From Jiella pelagia (GTDB lineage Bacteria; Pseudomonadota; Alphaproteobacteria; Rhizobiales; Rhizobiaceae), in contig NZ_CP114029.1 in NCBI RefSeq assembly GCF_026898155.1, positions 689,501-753,500 on the forward strand: a stretch of 64,000 nt of DNA. Reading direction: 5' to 3'. Position 1 is the stretch's first letter. Every line of letters starts with the position of its first letter. Positions 45,962 to 55,575 of this stretch are shown piece after piece. The notes below the pieces were generated by a model. It saw nothing but the letters and a program-made list of their open reading frames with translations. It was not told the origin of the DNA and did not search any database. The translations under genes and the position numbers were made by a program.

Positions 45962-48042
45962 ATGGCGCGGATGTTTGCTAAGCCCGGTTTTCAGACCAAC
46001 CCGAACCGGAAGGCGAGGCCGGAGGCTCCGGTTCGCGCTCCGGCGTCGGCTGAGCCCGGCCCGCTGTTCGACCCCTTGCAGATCCTCGCCGCAGTCTGGT
46101 CGCTCCGCTGGCTGGTGATCCTTTTGACGCTGCTCGGCATGGCCGTGGGCGTCCTCATGGCACTCGCCACGCCGCACAAATACACCGCCGTCAGCGAGAT
46201 CATCATCGACCCGCGCGACATCAAGGTCGTGCAGAACGAGGTGACGCCGAACGGTCTGCCGAGCGACGCGACGCTGGCGCTGATCGAGAGCCAGATCTCC
46301 GTCGTCTATTCGAACGACGTCATGCAGCAGGTGATCGACGAAGCCGGGCTCGCCGAGGATCCCGAATTCAACGGCACGTCCGAGAGCTTCCTCCCGAGCC
46401 TGCCGAGCCTCTCGAGCCTGCCCTTCTTCTCCAGCCGAGATGATCCCGAGACATCGAGACGCCGCGAGTTGATGACGCTGGCGGGTCTGCGCGATGCCCT
46501 GCATGTGACGCGCGACCCGAAGAGCTTCGTCATCAACCTCGCCGTCACCGCCCGCAACCCGGAAAAGGCGGCGAGGCTCGCCAATCTCGTCGCGGAAGCC
46601 TTCATCGACCAGTTGGGGAAGGTTCAGGGGGATACCGCCAGGCGGGCGAGCGACGCCCTGTCGTCACGGCTCGCCGAGCTGCGCGAACGCGTCGTCCAGG
46701 CAGAGCGCGCCGCAGAAGCCTACAAGAGCGAGAACCGGCTCGTCGGTGTCGGCGGGCGCCTCGTCGACGACGACTACATCGTGCGCATCAACGACCAGCT
46801 CGCCAAGGCACGCGGCGAGATGACGGCGCTGCGGGTGCGGGCCGACCAGATGCGGAACGCCAGCGTCGACGACGTCGTCAGGGGTACGCTGCCGGAAGAG
46901 CTGACCTCCGACAGCCTGTCGCGGCTGCGCAGCACCTATTCCGACCTCGCCCAGCAGAACGCCACCCTTGCCGCGACGCTCGGCCCCCGCCACCCGCGGC
47001 GCATCGCCTCCGAGGACGCGCTGCGCTCGATCCGCGACGCGATCCGCCAGGAGGCTCGAGCGCATCGTCGCCGGCGCCCAGACCGAGCCTCGCCCGCGCC
47101 GAACAGACCGACCGCGAGCTTACCGCCCAGGTCAACGACCTGAAGGACAAGCAGCTGGAGACCAGCGCCTCCTTCGTCCGCCTCAGGGAACTGGAGCGTG
47201 AGGTCGACGCCTCACGCGCCGTCTATGAAGCTTTCCTGTTGCGCGCCCGGGAGACTGGCGAGCAGGAGAGCCTGAACACGGCGAATGTGCGCGTCATCTC
47301 CTCGGCCAATCCGCCGCTCGACCCCTCAAGCACCAGCCGCAAGATCACCGTCGTGGCGGCAACCATGGGCGGTTTCGTGCTGGGGCTGGGGCTTGCCGGC
47401 CTGATCGCCTGCATCAAGGTGTTGCGACAGATGCTGCGCCGGCCCTCACAGGCAGGAAGCAGGAGCGTCGCCGAACACCATTCACCGGTGATGGGCGACG
47501 GACCTGTCCTCGAACACGCCATTCCAGCTGCCGACCCCGTGGGGAGAAAGGACGAACCAGGCATTGCCCCGCCCGATCCCGCGCCCAGCCTCGCCTCCGA
47601 GGTTCGACCGACGGTCCATGTAGCGCCCGATGGGGTGCGGCGGTATTTGCGGACGGATGCCGCTCGATCCGAGGATCCGATGGCACGCCGTGTTTCGGTC
47701 GCGGAAGCAGCTTTTGCCGATACCCTGCCTGCGCCGACGCAAGACGCGCGTGACCCAGCTCCCGGCTCGGCGGCAGTGGTGGAGGAGCCCCAAGCTTCAG
47801 CCAAGACGGCAGGTCGGATATCCTTGCCGGTCCGATCCAAGTCGGAGCGCGAGGCCCTGCGGGAAAAGCTGCGGACGATCGCAGAACAGGCGCGGTTCGA
47901 AGCGTCCGACGACGAGCGGGGGCACGAGACAATCTACAATGAGGATATCGCCCGCCTTCAGCAGGACATCCTCGCCGTCAAGCGCAACCTTGCCCACGCA
48001 AGAGGCCGGCGCCATCCTCAGGGGACGACGCCGGCCGAATAG
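45962..48042 (+). CDS. Wzz/GumC-type polysaccharide chain-length protein, two apparent +1 frameshifts
   Basis: The product (about 692 residues when repaired) has a cytoplasmic N-terminus and a first membrane helix (WLVILLTLLGMAVGVLMALA). A long periplasmic coiled-coil region follows (SSRLAELRERVVQAERAAEA), then a GNVR-like segment (FVRLRELEREVDASRAVYEA) and a second membrane helix (MGGFVLGLGLAGLIACI). About 210 mostly disordered cytoplasmic residues come after it, without a Walker motif, so no BY-kinase domain is present. Breaks at 47051-47057 (GAGGCTC) and 47085-47091 (GAGCCTC) are repaired to QELERIVAGAQTELARAEQT. The length of 2081 nt is 3n+2. It controls polymer length with the Wzy-like protein. 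Confidence 0.9.
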
Positions 48043-48072
48043 TCGGACACATGTCAATGTCGCGGCAAAAGG

Positions 48073-48636
48073 TCAGGCGACCTTGCGATCCTCATGGCGG
48101 CCCTCTTCGACCTCCTCGATGATCTTGGCGATGAAGGCCGGCAGGTCGCCAGGATTGCGCGAGGTGATCAGCGCCTGATGGACAACCACCTCGGTGTCCT
48201 GCCAGTTGCCGCCGGCATTGATGACGTCGGTCTTGATCGAGTTGTAGGAAGTGACGTCGCGACCGCGGACGACATCGGCCTCGATCAGGAGCCACGGCGC
48301 ATGGCAGATCGCCGCGAGCGGCTTCTTCGAGTTGAAGAACTCGCGAACGAAACTGACGACCTTGGCGTCGGCCCGCAGCACATCCGGATTGATCTGCCCG
48401 CCCGGCAGGACAAGGGCGTCATAGTCCGAGGTGCGCACCTCTGATAGCTGCTTGTCCACAGGGATCTTCTTGTCCCAATGATCCTGGTCCCAACCGGTGA
48501 TCTCGCCGCCCTTCGGCGAAACCACGTGAACGGTCGCCCCGGCCTGACGTAGCTTCTCCAGCGGTTCTGTCAGCTCGACCTGCTCGAAGCCGTCGGTGGC
48601 GAGTATGGCGATCTTTGCTTCGGTAATCTTCGGCAT
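48073..48636 (-). CDS. DJ-1/PfpI family protein
   Basis: The 187-residue product (ATG at 48636 with AAAGGG upstream) has AKIAILATDGFEQVELTEPL, VVSPKGGEITGWDQDHWDKK, YDALVLPGGQINPDVLRADA and the nucleophile elbow LAAICHAPWLLIEADVVRGR, where the Cys sits before His. This is the PfpI/YhbO-like branch, whose members act as deglycases, chaperones or stress proteins; activity cannot be assigned. A longer frame reaches 48729, but the added residues are not conserved. It is convergent with the Wzz-like gene, with 30 bp between. Confidence 0.92.
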   Translation of the reverse strand: MPKITEAKIAILATDGFEQVELTEPLEKLRQAGATVHVVSPKGGEITGWDQDHWDKKIPVDKQLSEVRTSDYDALVLPGGQINPDVLRADAKVVSFVREFFNSKKPLAAICHAPWLLIEADVVRGRDVTSYNSIKTDVINAGGNWQDTEVVVHQALITSRNPGDLPAFIAKIIEEVEEGRHEDRKVA

Positions 48637-48780
48637 GATGAGTGCCCTTTCGCGTTTGGATGCGGCAGGCTTCACTGGCAGTTTGCAGCGCAGCGAAATC
48701 CCGGCATTCCTGTTGGCGTTGTCGTGCATACAACGGCGGCACCAGCCCTAAGTTCCGCCGCAAATCCTTGGCGAAATTGT

Positions 48781-49431
48781 TCAATCCGGCCCGGGTGCAG
48801 CGCAATCGTCACGTTCGAGCGAGCCATCCACGGCGGCGATCGCCAGCCGCAGCGAAAAGCCGGCGCGAACCATCGCCGCGATCTCCTTGTCGCGTCGATC
48901 CGGCCGGCCGGCGCTGCGATGGGGCCCGAAGCGCCGACGCCGTGCATAGGCGGCCGCGGCCTCGGGCTCGCCGGTTTCGTCCGCTTCGAGCGTCGCATCG
49001 ACGATTTCGCGCGACACACCCTTTTCCCGAAGCTTCGCCGCTGCCATCGTCCTGGATGTACCCTTGCGGCGGAGGCTGGACAGCCGGGCGGAGGCGAAGG
49101 CCTGATCGTCGAGAAGCCCGAGTTCGGCGAGCCTCGCCAGCGTCGCCTCGATCAGGGGTTCGTGCTGGCTGGGCTCCTCGCCCCTCGCCTGCGCGCGTCG
49201 CATCACCTTCCGCCGCAGGACCCGGCGCAGATTGTCCGTCGAACTGGAATAGCGTTCGAGATAATAGGCCGCCGCGCGCATCAGCCACTCGGCGCCGACA
49301 GGCCGGGCGGTCGGCCGATTTGCAGCCCCTGCCCTGCTAGCCGGACGATCTGTCGGCAACGTTTCGCTCAGGCCGAGAGCGTCCGGCGCTCCTTCGTCGG
49401 CGTCCGCAGCGGTGGGTCTTTGCTTGCTCAA
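48781..49431 (-). CDS. recX: Regulatory protein RecX
   Basis: RecX binds RecA filaments and limits recombinase activity. The 216-residue product has the repeated three-helix RecX units: AAAYYLERYSSSTDNLRRVL, RLAELGLLDDQAFASARLSS (the L-D-D-x-x-F motif) and KGTSRTMAAAKLREKGVSRE. An N-terminal extension of about 45 disordered residues precedes them. The start is a TTG at 49431 with CGGAGA upstream, overlapping the stop of a small upstream frame (TTGA). A GAGCCTC at 49129-49135 is genuine, as the frame continues through it. recA is not nearby. Confidence 0.9.
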   Translation of the reverse strand: MSKQRPTAADADEGAPDALGLSETLPTDRPASRAGAANRPTARPVGAEWLMRAAAYYLERYSSSTDNLRRVLRRKVMRRAQARGEEPSQHEPLIEATLARLAELGLLDDQAFASARLSSLRRKGTSRTMAAAKLREKGVSREIVDATLEADETGEPEAAAAYARRRRFGPHRSAGRPDRRDKEIAAMVRAGFSLRLAIAAVDGSLERDDCAAPGPD

Positions 49432-49598
49432 TGCCGTCTCCGCCAGAGTCTAAGGCCGCACTCACGAAACCGGTAAGGCTCGAACCGTCGCTGCCCGATG
49501 ACCCTAAGGATGCGAACCCCTGGATGGCTCGCAAGGAAATCGGTGAGGCCGGCGCCGATAGTCGCGGCGCGGGCGCCGGGCAGGCAGGCGACGATCAC
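49428..49598 (-). CDS. Possible 56-residue protein coupled to recX
   Basis: A GTG at 49598 overlaps the stop of the upstream gene (GTGA) and opens a 56-residue frame, VIVACLPGARAATIGAGLTD through to a basic end WRRRH. Its TGA overlaps the TTG start of recX. The double overlap looks like translational coupling. The sequence is Ala/Gly/Arg-rich and not recognised, so it may equally be chance read-through in a GC-rich region. Confidence 0.35.
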   Translation of the reverse strand: MIVACLPGARAATIGAGLTDFLASHPGVRILRVIGQRRFEPYRFRECGLRLWRRRH

Positions 49599-49859
49599 GT
49601 CGCCCTCTCGGCCTTTGCCTTGTCGCTCAAAGGCAGATAGCGGCTGTTCGGGCGCGGCGGCTGATCGGCGATACCCGCCACCCAGTCGAAGAAGCGAGCA
49701 ATGGCGGCCGAGTCGCTCTTTCCCGCCACCACGTCCTTCTGCGGAAATTCCTTCAGTTCGCGGTAGCGCTTCAGCGCCCGATCGGAGAGGCCGAAATAGG
49801 CCTTGAGGCTCCTTGTCGGTCATGAAGCGTGGCCAGTGCGGGGCAGATTCTTCGCTCAT
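49595..49859 (-). CDS. Small helix-turn-helix-like protein, one apparent +1 frameshift
   Basis: After removing the extra base in GAGGCTC at 49805-49811 the frame gives 87 residues: SEESAPHWPRFMTDKELKAY, FGLSDRALKRYRELKEFPQK and a C-terminal ARFFDWVAGIADQPP. The first half resembles an excisionase/MerR-type winged helix. The length of 265 nt is 3n+1. The function is unknown. It is the first gene of a coupled run ending in recX, and its stop overlaps the next start. Confidence 0.55.
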
Positions 49860-50226
49860 GGTTTAACGACATGCCCGCGCCGCCCGTTCCTGTCCATCCT
49901 GCGGAACGGCGGGAGGATCATTTTCGCCGACCGGGTCTTTCCCGCCGAAGAAGCAATCTTGCCGCCCGTCGGAGCCTCCACGAAAGCCCGCGCCAAATCG
50001 CGGTCCTGCTGGTAACTTACGCTTATTATCGTGTCATCATCGCCCCGCTTGCACACCGCCGTGATTTTGCTTAACGAAATCGGACTTTGATGCGGCGGCG
50101 ATCTCGCCGTGTCTTCCTGACACCCGGCGGCTCCGCCGGTTCGACAAAGATGAAGCGGTGGACGGCGAAGCCGGCGAAGGCGGGCCTTGAAAACGTCGAT
50201 CCCCGACGGTTTGGGGGAAACGCCGC
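49860..50226. promoter_or_regulatory. Divergent intergenic region before the second TRAP pair
   Basis: This 367 bp region lies between the minus-strand small gene and plus-strand dctQ and must hold promoters for both. The AT-richer part is around 50010-50085. I see no gene, no clear terminator and no confident promoter boxes. Confidence 0.35.
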
Positions 50227-50871
50227 ATGTCGGCTCTCATGGCCTTTGCGCGCGGCATCGACAGGGTCACGACCTTTGTCGGGCGAGGCGTCTCGTGGCT
50301 GATCCTCGTCGTGGTGCTGGTCAGTGCCGGCAACGCCGTGATCCGCAAGATCTTCGACATGTCGTCGAATGCCTGGCTAGAGCTTCAGTGGTATCTGTTC
50401 GGCGCGATCTTCATGCTCGCAGCCGCCTGGACATTGCAGCGCAACGAGCACATCCGCGTCGACATCGTCTCCAACGCCTTGTCGAAGCGCACGCGCGACT
50501 GGATCGACTTCGTCGGCCACATCGTCATCCTCCTGCCCTTCGTCTCGCTCATGGTGTGGCTGCTCTGGCCCTATGTGATGCAGTCGATCAGGATCAATGA
50601 ATATTCCTCAAATGCTGGCGGGCTGGTCATCTGGCCGGCCAAGGCGATGCTGCTCGCCGGCTTCCTGCTCCTGTTCTTTCAAGGCATATCGGAGCTGATC
50701 AAGCGGGGCGCCGTGCTCTTCGCCGGCTATCCCGACGAGACGCCGGCGGGGGTCAGCCACGCGGCGGAAGCCTCCGAGATGGCGCTCCTGGCGCCTGACG
50801 AACCGCAGGGCGGCACCGAGCGACCGACCGGCGCCAAGGGCACCCTCACCCATTCGGAGCCGCGCCGGTGA
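50227..50871 (+). CDS. TRAP transporter small permease, DctQ type (second system)
   Basis: The 214-residue product has four membrane helices: GVSWLILVVVLVSAGNAVIR, ELQWYLFGAIFMLAAAWTLQ with the DctQ Glu, the loop RNEHIRVDIVSNALS and WIDFVGHIVILLPFVSLMVW, then ISELIKRGAVLFAGYP. An acidic tail follows. This is the larger DctQ class found with mannitol/chloroaromatic-type TRAP systems. Its stop overlaps the GTG start of dctM. No binding-protein gene is adjacent. Confidence 0.93.
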   Translation: MSALMAFARGIDRVTTFVGRGVSWLILVVVLVSAGNAVIRKIFDMSSNAWLELQWYLFGAIFMLAAAWTLQRNEHIRVDIVSNALSKRTRDWIDFVGHIVILLPFVSLMVWLLWPYVMQSIRINEYSSNAGGLVIWPAKAMLLAGFLLLFFQGISELIKRGAVLFAGYPDETPAGVSHAAEASEMALLAPDEPQGGTERPTGAKGTLTHSEPRR

Positions 50872-52941
50872 TCGAGTTCATCGCCCACAATCTCGCGCCG
50901 ATCATGTTTCTCACCCTCGTGGTGGTGCTGCTTCTCGGCTACCCCGTCGCCTTCTCGCTGGCTGCCATCGGCCTCGCTTTCTTCGTCATCGGCGTCGAGC
51001 TGGCGCCGCTGTCGAACGACATCAACCTGTTCTGGCCGCTGCTTGGCGCCCTGCCGGATCGGTTCTTCGGCGGGGTGATGTCGAACGACACGCTGCTGGC
51101 GATCCCCTTCTTCACCTTCATGGGGCTGATCCTCGAGCGCTCCGGCATGGCCGAGGATCTGCTCGAGACCGTCGGCCAGCTGTTCGGACCGCTGCGCGGC
51201 GGCCTCGCCTATGCGGTGATCTTCGTCGGCGCGCTGCTCGCCGCAACGACGGGCGTGGTCGCGGCTTCGGTGATCGCCATGGGGCTGATCTCGCTGCCGA
51301 TCATGCTGCGCTACGGCTACGACCGGAAGCTTGCCTCGGGCGTCATCGTCGCCTCCGGCACCCTCGCCCAGATCGTCCCGCCGTCGCTGGTCCTGATCGT
51401 GCTGGCCGACCAGCTCGGCCGCTCGGTCGGCGACATGTACTCCGGCGCGCTGGTTCCGGCCCTCGTGCTCACCGGCCTCTACGTCTTCTACATCTTTGCC
51501 ATGACGATGTTCCGCGCCGGCTCGGCCCCGGCCCTTCCGCCGGAGGCTCGTACCCTTGGCGGCGGCATCCTCTCGCTCATTCTCAGCCTGATCGCGGCAG
51601 GCACCATCTCCTACCTCGCGACCGTCGTTCTCGAAGGTCATGTGCTGCAGGGAGCGGGCATCTGGGGCGCCGTCGTCGGCGTCGTGGTGATCTACACCGT
51701 TGCGGTCGTCAACAAGGCGATGAAGCTGAAGCTTCTCTCCTACCTCACCCAGCAGGTGATCATCGTCATGATCCCGCCGCTGGCGCTGATCTTCCTCGTC
51801 CTCGGCACCATCTTCCTCGGCGTCGCGACGCCGACCGAGGGTGGCGCCATGGGCGCCGTCGGCGCGCTGATCCTCGCCTTCGGCAAGCGAAAGTTGAACA
51901 CAACACTGCTGGTCCAGGCGATGGAGGCGACGACCAAGCTGTCGGCCTTCGTCCTGTTCATCCTGATCGGCGCTCGGGTGTTCTCGCTGACCTTCTACGG
52001 CGTCAACGGCCATATCTGGGTCGAGGAGCTCCTGACGTCGGTTCCCGGCGGCGAGACCGGCTTCCTCATCGTCGTCAACGTGCTGGTCTTCTTCCTCGCC
52101 TTCTTCCTCGACTTCTTCGAGCCTCGCCTTCATCATCGTGCCGCTGCTCGCGCCGGCCGCCGACAGGCTCGGCATCGACCTGATCTGGTTCGGCGTCCTG
52201 CTCGGCCTCAACATGCAGACGTCGTTCATGCACCCGCCCTTCGGCTTCGCGCTGTTCTATCTGCGCTCGGTGGCGGCGAAGGTGCCCTACCTCGACCGCA
52301 TCACCGGCAAGAAGATGGCGCCGGTGACGACGGGGCAGATCTATTGGGGCGCGGTGCCCTTCGTCTGCATTCAGGTGGTCATGGTGGGGCTCACCATCGC
52401 CTTTCCGCAAATGGTCATGCGCTACAAGAGCGAGGCGCCGCCGCCGAGCAGCCAGGACTTCAAGGTTCCGGGCTTCGGCAGCGGCAACGACGGCAATGGC
52501 GGGACACCGAATTTCGGCCTGCCGCCGCTCGGCGGCAGCAGTGGTGTCGGCGGTGGCGGTGCGGCATCCGGCAGTAGCGGCAGTGGCGGTTTTGGCCTGC
52601 CGCCGCTGAGTTTCCCCGGCAGCCAGCCGGCACCTCAGATCGGCGGAACGGGCGGCCAGAGCGACCCCGCCCCGGGGGCCACCGGCCAAGGCGGTGCATC
52701 ACAGGCACCAGCCTTCGGCCTGCCGCCGCTGCAACTCGGCAACCCGCCGGCAGCGGGCGGCGCGCCCGCACCTGCAGAGGGTTCGGGCAACGCCGCACCG
52801 TCCGGAGCCGGCGGAACCGACAGCAGCGGCGCCGGCATCGCCCAGCCCTCACAGCCTGGCGGATCGCAGTCACCGGCGAACGGCAACGGCAACGGAGCGC
52901 CGGCCGGCATCGACCTGTCGCAGCCGCCATCCTTCAACTGA
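50868..52941 (+). CDS. TRAP transporter large permease, DctM type, with long repeat tail and one apparent +1 frameshift
   Basis: The repaired product is about 690 residues. The first 520 are a DctM permease: PIMFLTLVVVLLLGYPVAFS, AATTGVVAASVIAMGLISLP, GTLAQIVPPSLVLIVLADQL, LGVATPTEGGAMGAVGALIL and NMQTSFMHPPFGFALFYLRS. The frame breaks at 52119-52125 (GAGCCTC); repair gives DFFELAFIIVPLLAPAADRL. The length of 2074 nt is 3n+1. The last 165 residues form a Gly/Ser/Pro/Asn-rich tail with three copies of FGLPPL, not a normal DctM feature. It starts at a GTG overlapping dctQ. Confidence 0.9.
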
Positions 52942-53078
52942 CGCCGGGACCGCACCGCCCGCCAGCGGCTTCCAAAGCTGGACCCGGTGAAGCTTCGCAG
53001 CCGCTGGCTTTCGCCGTTAGAGGAGGGATTGCGGCCGCCCCGACGCCGGGGCAATGTCGCCGCGACTAACGCTGCGTC

Positions 53079-54122
53079 GTGATCGACGCGGCCGCTTTGG
53101 GGGGCTGCAGCTTGTCGTTTCGTGGATTTGTCTCCGCCGTCCTTCTCTTCGCCGCGGCGGGCCCCGCACTCGCCAATGACTCCACCGCCAATTTCGCCGC
53201 CGGCGGCCTTGTCCTCACCACGACGGACGCGATCGAGATGCGCCGCGAGGACCTGTCGATCAGCCTCGAGCGGATCACCGTCGACTACGAATTTGTCAAT
53301 GTCAGCGACGCGCCGGTGACGACGACGGTCGCCTTTCCACTTCCCGACCTCGCCATCGATCCCTATGGCGGCAATTTCCACCTGCCGTCCGACGATCCGG
53401 ACGACCCGTTCCTGTTCGAAACGACGGTGGACGGCCAGCCGGTGGAAATGACCATCGACCGCGCAGCCTTGCACGACGGGAAGACCATCACCGAGAGGCT
53501 TGAAAAGCTCGGCATTCCCCTCGCGCCTTTCGGCGGCGCCGTCGTCGCTGCCCTCGACGCGCTGCCGGAGGCAGAGCAGCAGGCGCTGGTGAAGGACGGG
53601 ATCGCCACCGTCGAGGAATACGACGCCGGCAAGGGCTGGGAGCGGCATCTGGCGCCGAACTGGTCGATCCGCCTCGCCTATCACTGGGACCAGACCTTCC
53701 CGCCCGGCCAGACGGTGAAGGTCAGCCACAGCTACAAGCCCTCGGTGGCAAGCTTCGTCGCCACCGACGTCGGCGCCTCTTACTTCTCACCGGAGGAGAC
53801 GCGGGAATTCAACGCCCGCTACTGCATCGAGGACGACATCGTCCGTGCGGTAAAGAAGGCCGAGGCAGCGCTGGGCCCCGATGGGGGCGTCACCTATCAG
53901 GACAGCAAGATCGACTACGTGCTGACCACAGGCGCCAATTGGGCCAAGCCCATTGGCACTTTCCGGCTCGTCGTCGACAAGGGCGCGCCGAAAAACCTCG
54001 TCAGCTTCTGCGCCAGCGGCGTGAAGAAGATCGCGCCGACGAAGTTCGAGGTCGTCTATCGCGACTTCGTCCCGAAGGAGGACCTGCACGTGCTGATCCT
54101 GGTCGCGCCGACGGGGGAATAG
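53079..54122 (+). CDS. Secreted DUF4424-like protein
   Basis: The 347-residue product has a signal peptide (SAVLLFAAAGPALANDSTAN) followed by a beta-rich region: LVLTTTDAIEMRREDLSISL, ITVDYEFVNVSDAPVTTTVA, FPLPDLAIDP and YFSPEETREFNARYCIEDDI. This pattern is that of the DUF4424 family of periplasmic proteins with no known role (family from memory). The GTG at 53079 is the longest start. A TTG at 53112 preceded by GGGGGG is at least as good and starts just before the signal peptide. Neighbouring genes give no clue. Confidence 0.75.
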   Translation: MIDAAALGGCSLSFRGFVSAVLLFAAAGPALANDSTANFAAGGLVLTTTDAIEMRREDLSISLERITVDYEFVNVSDAPVTTTVAFPLPDLAIDPYGGNFHLPSDDPDDPFLFETTVDGQPVEMTIDRAALHDGKTITERLEKLGIPLAPFGGAVVAALDALPEAEQQALVKDGIATVEEYDAGKGWERHLAPNWSIRLAYHWDQTFPPGQTVKVSHSYKPSVASFVATDVGASYFSPEETREFNARYCIEDDIVRAVKKAEAALGPDGGVTYQDSKIDYVLTTGANWAKPIGTFRLVVDKGAPKNLVSFCASGVKKIAPTKFEVVYRDFVPKEDLHVLILVAPTGE

Positions 54123-54447
54123 GCGGGCGGCTGGGGCCGACGGGCTTCAGGCGTCGCAGAGTTCGACGGCCGTCATTCTCGGGCCCCGTTCCTACAAGAT
54201 TCACACATTCGATCGAGGGTCGGTCGTGGCTAGGCCGCGTGCACGGGCGGGGTCGGCTGAAACTGGCCGAAACCGTCGAAATTGCGTCATCCTTGGGCTT
54301 GTCCCAAGGATCTACTGCCAGCTCAACGACAGAATCCCCGCAGCATGGCCCTCGATCGCGAAGTGCCCAACAATCAACCCGCAGTAGATCCTCGGGACAA
54401 GCCCGAGGATGACGACGCGTTGTGGGTAGTGCCTGTTGGCAATCCGA
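54123..54447. repeat. Intergenic inverted-repeat element (arms 54284-54318 and 54381-54419)
   Basis: The left arm (GCGTCATCCTTGGGCTTGTC, then CCAAGGATCTACTGC) and the right arm (GCAGTAGATCCTCGGGACAA, then GCCCGAGGATGACGACGC) are near-perfect inverted copies about 62 bp apart. Each arm also contains its own small palindrome. A similar element is in the 37470-37860 gap and a half-copy is at 57387-57415. This is the mosaic repeat type of Hyphomicrobiales. No gene is visible in the gap. Confidence 0.85.
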
Positions 54448-54481
54448 AGCGCTCCCGGAAGCTGCTTCTCCCAGGAGCGCT
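54448..54481 (-). terminator. Hairpin after pyrC, possible terminator
   Basis: AGCGCTCC (54448-54455) and GGAGCGCT (54474-54481) form an 8 bp stem with an 18-base loop, 44 bp beyond the pyrC stop. The T tail is poor on the minus strand and only slightly better on the plus strand, so termination is plausible but not certain. Confidence 0.35.
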
Positions 54482-54525
54482 TTCTGCAATGCATGAACGC
54501 GGTGGCGCTATGCCCCGCTCACCCG

Positions 54526-55575
54526 TCAGACCGCGACCACGGACCATTGCAGCGGCCGGTCGGGACGAAACACCACGACGCTGCCGTCCTCGCCGGCGTC
54601 GATATTGTGGAAGATCGCCGCATCGGGCGCCTCGCGCCGCAGCCTGATCCTGTCCTCGTTCACCGGCAGCCGGTAGAAGGCCGGGCCGTTCAGCGAGGTG
54701 AAGCCCTCCAGCCTGTCGAGCGCGCCCTCCTCGTCGAAGACCTGGGCGACATAGGGGATCGCGACCGGCGCGTTGAAGATACCGGCGCAGCCGCAGGCGC
54801 ATTCCTTCAGCGAGACGAGATGGGGGGCGGAATCCGTGCCGAGGAAGAACTTTTGGCTGCCCGAGGTCGCGGCCTTGCGTAGCGCCTGGCGGTGGTTCTC
54901 GCGCTTGGCGATCGGCAGGCAGTAGAGATGCGGGCGGATGCCGCCCTTGAAGATGTCGGTGCGGTTGATGATCAGATGCTGCGGGGTGATCGTCGCCGCA
55001 AGCGTCTCGTCCGCCTCGCCGACATAGGAGGCGCCCTCCTCAGTCGTGATGTGCTCCATAACGATGCGCAGCGCCGGAAAGTCCTTGCGCAGCGGCGCGA
55101 GCACGCGCTCGATGAACACCGCCTCGCGGTCGAAGATATCGACCGCGGGATCGGTCACCTCGCCATGAACGAGCAGCGGCACTCCGGCCTTCTGCATCGC
55201 CTCGAGAACCCCATGGACGCGGGAAAAATCCTTCACGCCGGCGTCGGAATTCGTCGTCGCGCCGGCCGGATAGAGTTTGACCGCCGTCAGATCGCCGCTG
55301 GCGGCACCCTCGGTGATCTCGGCTGGATCGGTCGTCTCGGTGAGATAGAGCGTCATCAGCGGGCGGAAGCGCGTCTCGCCCGGCAGCGCCGCCTGGATAC
55401 GGCCGCGATAGGCCCGCAGGTCTTCGAGCGTGCGGACCGGCGGCACGAGGTTCGGCATGATGATGGCGCGGCGGAAGGCGGCGGCGCTGACGGGGGCGAC
55501 GGCCTTCAGCATCGCGCCGTCGCGAAGGTGCAGATGCCAGTCGTCCGGGCGGATGATTTCAAGTTCCGTGGTAAT
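54526..55575 (-). CDS. pyrC: Dihydroorotase PyrC (probable ATT start)
   Basis: PyrC cyclises carbamoyl-aspartate to dihydroorotate in pyrimidine synthesis. The class II motifs are the metal-binding H-x-H in [30 protein letters not shown], the carboxylated-Lys region [38 protein letters not shown] and [10 protein letters not shown]. The first ATG in frame (55512) lies after the essential H-x-H, so it cannot be the start. Upstream the frame has no ATG, GTG or TTG. The best candidate is ATT at 55575, eight bases after AAGGA, giving 349 residues, against about 348 in Escherichia coli PyrC. Confidence 0.93.
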   Translation of the reverse strand: MTTELEIIRPDDWHLHLRDGAMLKAVAPVSAAAFRRAIIMPNLVPPVRTLEDLRAYRGRIQAALPGETRFRPLMTLYLTETTDPAEITEGAASGDLTAVKLYPAGATTNSDAGVKDFSRVHGVLEAMQKAGVPLLVHGEVTDPAVDIFDREAVFIERVLAPLRKDFPALRIVMEHITTEEGASYVGEADETLAATITPQHLIINRTDIFKGGIRPHLYCLPIAKRENHRQALRKAATSGSQKFFLGTDSAPHLVSLKECACGCAGIFNAPVAIPYVAQVFDEEGALDRLEGFTSLNGPAFYRLPVNEDRIRLRREAPDAAIFHNIDAGEDGSVVVFRPDRPLQWSVVAV

